This document shows, one piece after another, positions 38,915-43,757 of a stretch of 43,757 bases of DNA. Source of the DNA: Paenibacillus sp. FJAT-26967 (GTDB lineage: Bacteria > Bacillota > Bacilli > Paenibacillales > NBRC-103111); NCBI RefSeq assembly GCF_001541095.1, contig NZ_LMXH01000002.1:2484-46240 (forward strand), written 5' to 3'. Position numbers and translations under genes: made by a program. How positions within the stretch are numbered: position 1 is the stretch's first letter; every line of letters starts with the position of its first letter. A model generated the notes under the pieces. That model was not told the DNA's origin, did not search any database, and saw only the letters and a list, made by a program, of their open reading frames with translations.

Positions 38915-39805
38915 TTAACGGGCTGCCGCTACATTACCGCCTAACCGGGTACCCGCATTGGCGAGTTTAGGGGCCATAGGTGTCGAATAGTCTATATAGT
39001 CGGAATAAAATCCGTGGACACCAATTTGCTGCAGGCGTTTGACTTGATATGGATCGTTCACGGTATGAACGTAAGTCGGCACACCCAATTTGTTCAGCCC
39101 ATCAATCATAGAAGCAGTAGCTCTTTCAACTGGCATCGCAACCGCCTTGATATTATGCTTTTTGACTAAAGCAATCGTTTCTTTCTCGGTATAGCCAGTC
39201 ATATAGATGGAAAACAGGTAGTTAGGGAAATCGTGAATTTGCTTCACGTCTTTGATCATGTCGATTTCAAACAATTCCGGTACGATGCGATCCAAGAGGG
39301 CCGGATCGATCGCTTTTGCTTTTTTGACAATAAGCTCAAATTGTTTTTTATATACGGCAGGATCTTCACTTTTCGTATCGGTAACAAAATAAACATCCGG
39401 ATATTTCACAAGTATTTCTAATATCCCGTCCAGATCCAGAGGCTTGTATGCCTTTAAGATTTTATGCTTCTTGAATTCAGCCAGCGTAAGCGGGCCGTTC
39501 TTCAAATGTTCGGGCAGTGTCGGCTGTAATCTTTCGGACAAGTATTGGTACCAATCATGACGTGCCGCAAGCTCATTATCGGCTGTCAGAATCAGATCCG
39601 CCTCAAATACGCGGTACCCCTTGTCGTAATTGACGAGAAATGCTTCGTATGAATTCGTGAGCGTCTGTCCATATATGCTGCCTAGACCGTGCGCAATAAG
39701 GGTCTCATTCGTCCAAGGTTGCTTAGCCTCTTCAGCTGAAGCTTGTACCGGCAACAGTGACAACATGATCGCGACGGACAGAACTCCTGTTAATAGCTTC
39801 TTCAC
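38915..39805 (-). CDS. Secreted glycerophosphodiester phosphodiesterase-like protein
   Basis: A 296-aa exported protein: Sec signal peptide MKKLLTGVLSVAIMLSLLPVQASA with likely cleavage after ASA (residue 24). A GDPD/PLC-like TIM-barrel domain follows: LIAHGLGSIYGQTLTNSYEAF has the first catalytic His and the NS pair, FEADLILTADNELAARHDW has the acidic metal ligands and second His, and VTDTKS the late Asp. The HGLGS variant of the usual HRG shows it to be a divergent member. It likely hydrolyses glycerophosphodiesters or related lipids outside the cell to recover phosphate or glycerol. The start is GTG 39805, with AAGGAGG eight bases upstream. It is a single gene with its own terminator; no clear promoter is seen. 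Confidence 0.9.
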   Translation of the reverse strand: MKKLLTGVLSVAIMLSLLPVQASAEEAKQPWTNETLIAHGLGSIYGQTLTNSYEAFLVNYDKGYRVFEADLILTADNELAARHDWYQYLSERLQPTLPEHLKNGPLTLAEFKKHKILKAYKPLDLDGILEILVKYPDVYFVTDTKSEDPAVYKKQFELIVKKAKAIDPALLDRIVPELFEIDMIKDVKQIHDFPNYLFSIYMTGYTEKETIALVKKHNIKAVAMPVERATASMIDGLNKLGVPTYVHTVNDPYQVKRLQQIGVHGFYSDYIDYSTPMAPKLANAGTRLGGNVAAAR

Positions 39806-40206
39806 TTAATCAACCTCCTTGATGGTAGTGGGCCGGAATTTCCCAGGGAATAACCGGCTTGAATTAGTAGTCATTTTGTCCTGGTGAAACACCCTTTATT
39901 TACCCGACTGACTTGGCGTGAAACAAACAACTTGGAAATTTGGTTGTGTTTTTGTCGAAAAAAAGGTAAAAATCCTATTGTTTCACCCGGATTAAATACT
40001 GGTTTTAGAGTTGCTGAAATTTTAAATAATATCTCAACTTTTTGTTATTTTATCGTATAAGTCAATCCAATCTAATCCAATCCAATCAATATTAAAGTGT
40101 TAAAGATCTATTTATTGAAAAATGTACAAAAGTTTATTCCAAAATGAAAAAAAGTGGTTTAAACTAAGACTAGCACAGATATCAGACACGAAAGAAGTTG
40201 AGGTGT
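39806..40206. other. AT-rich intergenic region between divergent genes
   Basis: About 390 bases without a supported gene. It holds a run of AATCC-type units (AATCCAATCTAATCCAATCC, 40064-40083, continuing CAATCAAT) and three scattered GTGAAAC/GTTTCAC elements (near 39884, 39921 and 39979). Promoters for the flanking divergent genes must lie here, but I could not place them. Confidence 0.45.
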
Positions 40207-40875
40207 ATGTTACAGTTTGTTCCACGATTGAGGCTATGGGCCTCCTTATTCGGTTCTTTTGCACGTATTGCTCCTTTATCTTTTGGTGGCGGATTCGCCA
40301 TGCTTCCCGTTCTTCAGCGTGAAATCGTACACCAGCGAAACTGGCTGTCGGAAGAAGAGTTTACGGAAGTGATCTCCGTCTCCGGCGTAGCGCCGGGAGG
40401 GGTCGGAGTAAATGCATCCGCGTTTATCGGCTATAAACTGGGCGGAGTAGGCGGAGCTGCTGCCGCAGTGTGCGGAATGATTCTGCCTACCTTTGTACTG
40501 GTTATGATTCTTACTATTGGCTTTTCTTCGTTCAGGCATTATCCTAAAGTTAATGCGGCTTTGGAAGGCATTCAGATGGCTGTGCTGGCCCTCATCGCGT
40601 TTGCGGGTATACGGCTCATCCGCTCTTCTGTGTTCGACGGCGCTACACTGTCGGTATTCGCCGCTGCGGCGGCGGCTCTGCTGTTCACCGGGATTCATCC
40701 TCTGCTGGTCATTCTGCTGGCTATTGCTGCAGGTCTTGTACTTGTGGCCGCGAAAATCCGGCTGCACATAGCGGTTCGCTATGAACCGAAGCCCCGAACG
40801 TTGCCGGGGAATTCAACTGCATCCTCACCTAATCGTTATCCGGAGTTCGAAGGCTACTTCGGCGAAGGTATATAG
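40207..40875 (+). CDS. Chromate transporter, short form, first of a pair
   Basis: A protein of about 222 aa of the CHR (chromate ion transporter) family. The family motif appears as FARIAPLSFGGGFAMLPVLQREIV...EVISVSGVAPGGVGVNASAFIGYKLGG, followed by hydrophobic helices to about residue 185 and a polar tail. As a single CHR domain it is about half of a long ChrA; the second half-type gene follows 12 bases later, so the two form a heterodimer in the membrane. The start is unclear: the ATG at 40207 has AGGTG only one base upstream, and an in-frame TTG at 40198 has only a weak site. The substrate is not proven to be chromate in such pairs. Confidence 0.87.
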   Translation: MLQFVPRLRLWASLFGSFARIAPLSFGGGFAMLPVLQREIVHQRNWLSEEEFTEVISVSGVAPGGVGVNASAFIGYKLGGVGGAAAAVCGMILPTFVLVMILTIGFSSFRHYPKVNAALEGIQMAVLALIAFAGIRLIRSSVFDGATLSVFAAAAAALLFTGIHPLLVILLAIAAGLVLVAAKIRLHIAVRYEPKPRTLPGNSTASSPNRYPEFEGYFGEGI

Positions 40876-40887
40876 GGGGAAGATGGG

Positions 40888-41424
40888 ATGCTGATTCTAT
40901 TATTCTGGACGTTCCTTAAAATAGGCATTCTTTCGTTCGGCGGCGGCTACGCGATGATCCCGGCCATTCAGCACGAAGTGGAGAGCCGAGGCTGGATGAC
41001 TGCGGAACAGTTCGGCGATGCTGTTACTTTATCGGGCATGGCGCCGGGACCTTTGGCTACCAATTGCGCCATTTATATCGGCGATTGGATGCTTGGGCTT
41101 CCCGGGGCAGCGGCAGCTCTGCTGGGCATGGTCATGCCATCTGCAGTGCTGGTCGTGGCGGTGGCACGGTTTTTTTTCCGGATCCGTACGCATCGTACCG
41201 TGAAGTCTGTTTTCTACGGACTGCGTCCTGTTGTAGCGGCCATGGTCGTCGTAGCTGCCCTGCGGTTCGGCTTCACTTATTTCCAGCATGACTGGTGGAC
41301 CTGGAAAACAGCCGTATCGGCCGGTATTTTCGGATTAGCGCTGCTCGGCCTGACGCGGTATCGAATGCATCCTTTGTCCGTAATTCTGCTCTGTGCGCTA
41401 GTAGGTGTAGCGATTTATGGCTAA
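40888..41424 (+). CDS. Chromate transporter, short form, second of a pair
   Basis: A 178-aa CHR-domain protein with about six hydrophobic segments. The motif is ILSFGGGYAMIPAIQHEVESRGWMTAEQFGDAVTLSGMAPGPLATNCAIYIG, the same pattern as in the partner gene upstream. The pair is the usual arrangement of short-chain CHR proteins in Bacillales. AGGGGGAAG precedes the ATG. Its end overlaps the ROK regulator gene by 8 nt, which couples transport and regulator expression. Confidence 0.9.
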   Translation: MLILLFWTFLKIGILSFGGGYAMIPAIQHEVESRGWMTAEQFGDAVTLSGMAPGPLATNCAIYIGDWMLGLPGAAAALLGMVMPSAVLVVAVARFFFRIRTHRTVKSVFYGLRPVVAAMVVVAALRFGFTYFQHDWWTWKTAVSAGIFGLALLGLTRYRMHPLSVILLCALVGVAIYG

Positions 41425-42628
41425 TAAGCCGATTACCGAACGTATCGGAAACCGTAAAGAAAAAGAAATTTTCGAACTGATCCGTCAGGGAGGAACCGTG
41501 TCCAAGATCGAACTTCTGGAGAAAAGCGGTCTGACGGTCAGCACACTAACGCGCTTACTGGATGAGCTTTGTGACCAAGAGCTGATCACCGAATCGGGAT
41601 ACGGCCCTTCAACCGGGGGCAGACGGCCTGTCCTCTATCAGATCAGGGCAGACTACGGCTGTGCGCTGGGAGTCGATATTTCGCGTACACTGACCCGGCT
41701 TGTGTTGACCGATATGCATTTGAACATCCTTGATTCCAGGACTTGGGAGATGACCGTCCGGATGACTCCGGATGTCCTTCTGGAGGAGATCGCGGCCGAA
41801 GCGGCAGCTATGCTGAGCCGCTGCGAAATACCGGCAGATCGAGTGCTGGGTATGGGTTTAGGAGCGGTAGGGCCGGTTGACCGGCGTGAAGGTGTCATCC
41901 TAAACCCGCGTTATTTTCCGGCTCCGGGTTGGCAGGAAGTGCCTGTCCGCGCGCTGCTGGAGCGGCGCCTGGGACTTCCTGTTCTCCTGGATAACGGAGC
42001 CAATACTGCGCTCCTGGCGGAATCATGGTCCAGGCAGAAGCGTTCTTTCCGCCATATGCTGTATGTGCATATCGGGGTAGGTCTGCGTTCCTCCATGTTA
42101 AGCGAAGGTGAGCTTATCTACGGCGCTGTGGATATGGAAGGCTCTATCGGCCAGATGATTATTCAGACGGACGGTATTTCGCCCCGCTCACAGGAGGGTA
42201 ACTTCGGGGCCTTGGAGTCCTACGCTTCGATCTATGCGATCGAGCGCGAAACACGGGCCCGGCTCAAACAGGGACGGCACAGTACGCTGTCCGCTGCCGG
42301 CGATCCGGATGCGGTCACCTTTCGTGAAATTGTCCAAGCATTAGCTGCCGGCGATCCTCTGGTAGTCGAGGTTATTACCCAGGCGGCCGTATATTTCGGT
42401 ATCGGGCTCGCGAATCTGCTGAATATGATGCACCCCGAGAGAGTCGTGCTGGGCGGCCCTTTGATCGCTGCAAGCGATTTGTTCTTCTACACCGCAACGC
42501 AGACGGCTATCAAGAAAACGTATTATTACCCGACTTATCAAGTTCTATTCAGCAAAGGAAGCTTTGGTGAAGAGGCGCTGGCTATAGGCGCGGCTGGCCT
42601 CGTCATACGCCAGCTCTCTTCGCACTAG
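41417..42628 (+). CDS. ROK-family transcriptional regulator lacking the zinc motif
   Basis: A 403-aa protein. An N-terminal winged HTH (about 10-65: SKIELLEKSGLTVSTLTRLLDELCDQELI) is followed by a ROK sugar-kinase-like fold (about 75-400) with LGVDISRTLTRLVLTD, GLGAVGPVDRREGVI, LLDNGANTALLAE (the catalytic-type Asp position) and GPLIAASDLFF. The C-x-C-G-x-x-G-C zinc cluster that marks most ROK proteins is missing: at the corresponding place it reads QEGNFGALESYAS. It therefore may fold or sense differently. Typical members repress sugar genes until a sugar binds; the inducer here is unknown. The start ATG 41417 overlaps the second chromate-transporter gene; the SMP-30-like gene follows 98 bases later. 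Confidence 0.9.
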   Translation: MANKPITERIGNRKEKEIFELIRQGGTVSKIELLEKSGLTVSTLTRLLDELCDQELITESGYGPSTGGRRPVLYQIRADYGCALGVDISRTLTRLVLTDMHLNILDSRTWEMTVRMTPDVLLEEIAAEAAAMLSRCEIPADRVLGMGLGAVGPVDRREGVILNPRYFPAPGWQEVPVRALLERRLGLPVLLDNGANTALLAESWSRQKRSFRHMLYVHIGVGLRSSMLSEGELIYGAVDMEGSIGQMIIQTDGISPRSQEGNFGALESYASIYAIERETRARLKQGRHSTLSAAGDPDAVTFREIVQALAAGDPLVVEVITQAAVYFGIGLANLLNMMHPERVVLGGPLIAASDLFFYTATQTAIKKTYYYPTYQVLFSKGSFGEEALAIGAAGLVIRQLSSH

Positions 42629-42726
42629 CGCAAAGGCTGTGCCATTACAATACAAACCGCTGCCGCAGATTTTACCGGTCGAAGAGAGCAGCAGGCGGTA
42701 CGGGAATACGAAGGAGAGCGAGCGAT

Positions 42727-43581
42727 ATGGAGAATAAGGAACAATTGTTCACAAGCCGTGTTTTGACCGAGCCGCAAGGTTTTACTGCAGGAATTGAAGG
42801 CCCTGGCTGCGACGCGCAGGGTATCTTGTATGCCGTTAATTACGCAGAACAAGGTACGATCGGCAGAGTCACGCCTGAGGGGGATTGCAGTGTATTCCTC
42901 AACATGCCGGGTACAAGTATCGGCAACGGGATCCGTTTCACCAGAGCCGGCGAAATGCTGATTGCGGATTATGTAAACCATAACGTCTGGAAGGTTGATA
43001 TGGCGACTAAAGCGATGACTGTTCTCGGTCACAGTCCAGACATGAATCAGCCTAATGATATTGCGATTACGGCAAACGACATCGTACTGGCGAGTGATCC
43101 GAATTGGGGCAATAACACGGGCAATATTTGGAGAATTACACCGGATGGAACAGTCACCTTGCTGGAGAGTGACATGGGGACCACGAATGGGATTGAAGTC
43201 TCAGCGGACGAGAAGACACTCTATGTGAACGAATCCGTGCAGCGCCGTATTTGGTCGTACGATCTGTCTCCAGATGGCTCGGTCAGCAACAAACGGCTTT
43301 TCATCGAATTCCCCGATTTCGGGTTGGATGGAATGCGCTGTGACGCCGAGGGGAATGTATATTGCACGCGTTTCGGCAAGGGAACTATCGTTAAAATTTC
43401 TCCCGAAGGTAAGATTCTTGAAGAAATCCAGCTGCATGGGAAGAACTGTACGAATCTTACGTTCGGAGGACGCGATGGCCGGACGGTGTATGTCACGGTA
43501 GCCGACAACGGCAATGTAGAGACATTCCGGGTGGATATTCCGGGCCGTGACCGTGTGCTGTGCGGAGCGGTAACTCTGTAG
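42727..43581 (+). CDS. SMP-30/gluconolactonase-family protein
   Basis: A 284-aa six-bladed beta-propeller of the SMP-30/LRE family. Metal-ligand-type positions are IEGPGCD near residue 20, GIRF and IADYVNHNVWKVD, QPNDIAI (Asn), TNGIEVS (Asn) and FGLDGMRCD (Asp). There is no signal peptide, so it is cytosolic. Members hydrolyse sugar lactones with a divalent metal. It follows the ROK regulator in the same direction and is likely its target, suggesting sugar-acid metabolism. GAAGGAGAG precedes the ATG at 42727. Confidence 0.9.
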   Translation: MENKEQLFTSRVLTEPQGFTAGIEGPGCDAQGILYAVNYAEQGTIGRVTPEGDCSVFLNMPGTSIGNGIRFTRAGEMLIADYVNHNVWKVDMATKAMTVLGHSPDMNQPNDIAITANDIVLASDPNWGNNTGNIWRITPDGTVTLLESDMGTTNGIEVSADEKTLYVNESVQRRIWSYDLSPDGSVSNKRLFIEFPDFGLDGMRCDAEGNVYCTRFGKGTIVKISPEGKILEEIQLHGKNCTNLTFGGRDGRTVYVTVADNGNVETFRVDIPGRDRVLCGAVTL

Positions 43582-43657
43582 CTTGCAGATTTTGAAGATG
43601 GTTCTTTTCAAATCGGAAATTGGAATTACCCTCAATAAAAAGACTTGGCGCCTTGCT

Positions 43658-43757
43658 TGGGACTGACCCCTGTTTGTGAGACAGGGATCAAAACACCTTT
43701 CAAGTTATGCAGCCAGTCGTCGGAATTCAAGCGGCGACTGGTTATTTAGTTTCGTTT
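43658..43757 (-). mobile_element. 3' end of an IS3-family insertion sequence (partial)
   Basis: On the minus strand the last 53 bases of the window encode TKLNNQSPLEFRRLAA followed by a stop (43707-43705). That reads like the C-terminus of IS3-family (IS150-type) transposase OrfB, which typically ends in a NQSPxEFRxxAA-like sequence. The 47 bases beyond it contain a CCTGTTT...AGACAGG imperfect repeat and TGGGACTGACCCC, which is a plausible terminal inverted repeat beginning near 43658. The rest of the element lies outside the window. Family assignment rests on a short motif. Confidence 0.6.
43705..43757 (-). CDS. IS3-family transposase OrfB, C-terminal end (partial)
   Basis: Sixteen codons and a stop codon are visible on the minus strand, ending in SPLEFRRLAA. 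The pattern fits the last residues of IS3-type integrase-core transposases. The gene continues beyond the right edge of the window. A hairpin, CCAGTCGTCG with CGGCGACTGG (43713-43741), lies within the coding end. Confidence 0.55.
   Translation of the reverse strand, partial: TKLNNQSPLEFRRLAA

Noticed and set aside
1-43757. CRISPR arrays, tRNA genes and prophage
   Set aside because: No regularly spaced repeats, no tRNA-like cloverleaf sequences and no phage structural or integrase genes were seen; the only mobile sequence is the IS end at the right edge.

Overview
The window looks like a chromosomal piece of a Paenibacillus-type member of the Bacillales. The evidence is the 23S-5S rRNA tail, a T-box-controlled aminoacyl-tRNA synthetase leader, frequent TTG/GTG starts with strong AGGAGG-like ribosome sites, aa3/bo-type quinol oxidase genes, a KinB-like kinase, HPr with both His and Ser phosphorylation sites, and the overall mid-GC codon use. 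This assignment is inference from gene content; no 16S sequence is present.

Layout. 1-396: end of an rRNA operon (23S 3' end, 5S, terminator). 624-1382: an SDR dehydrogenase behind a perfect inverted repeat. 1842-2120: a small two-TM protein with its own promoter. 2540-6499: a four-gene menaquinol oxidase operon (qoxABCD). 6548-8582: a complete T-box leader in front of an arginyl-tRNA synthetase gene that appears to carry an internal out-of-frame deletion. 8642-11566 (minus): a D,D-carboxypeptidase and a VanRS-like two-component system; the same 11-bp-spaced direct repeat lies at the promoters of both units. 11809-12777 (minus): MsrA-MsrB fusion. 13085-13642: Nudix hydrolase. 13903-17133: a large secreted phosphodiester glycosidase-type protein behind a cre site. 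17402-20479: metallophosphoesterase, mutarotase-like protein and an acidic hypothetical. 20652-25714 (minus): KinB-like kinase and a heterodimeric ABC exporter. 25926-27868: nucleotidyltransferase-like protein and an MFS transporter.

28087-37807 is the most interesting region. ptsH and ptsI are followed by a compact operon: a PRD-containing BglG/MtlR-type regulator, an amidohydrolase, a stand-alone PRD protein, four proteins of unknown function (SFCGS, DUF4312, DUF4311 and DUF4310 families), a DgaE-type PLP ammonia lyase and a DgaF-type KDPG aldolase. The two enzymes point to catabolism of glucosaminate-6-phosphate or a related amino-sugar acid. No recognisable mannose-class PTS permease is present, so the two glycine-rich membrane proteins plus two small soluble proteins are the obvious candidate for an undescribed uptake system, tied to PTS signalling by the PRD domains.

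37808-38421 holds terminators, a possible very short transcript and a SigB-like promoter for a CsbD stress protein. 38915-39805 (minus) is a secreted GDPD-like phosphodiesterase. 40207-43581 is a split chromate-transporter pair, translationally coupled to a ROK regulator without the usual zinc motif, followed by an SMP-30/gluconolactonase-like protein. The window ends inside what looks like the C-terminus of an IS3-family transposase on the minus strand.
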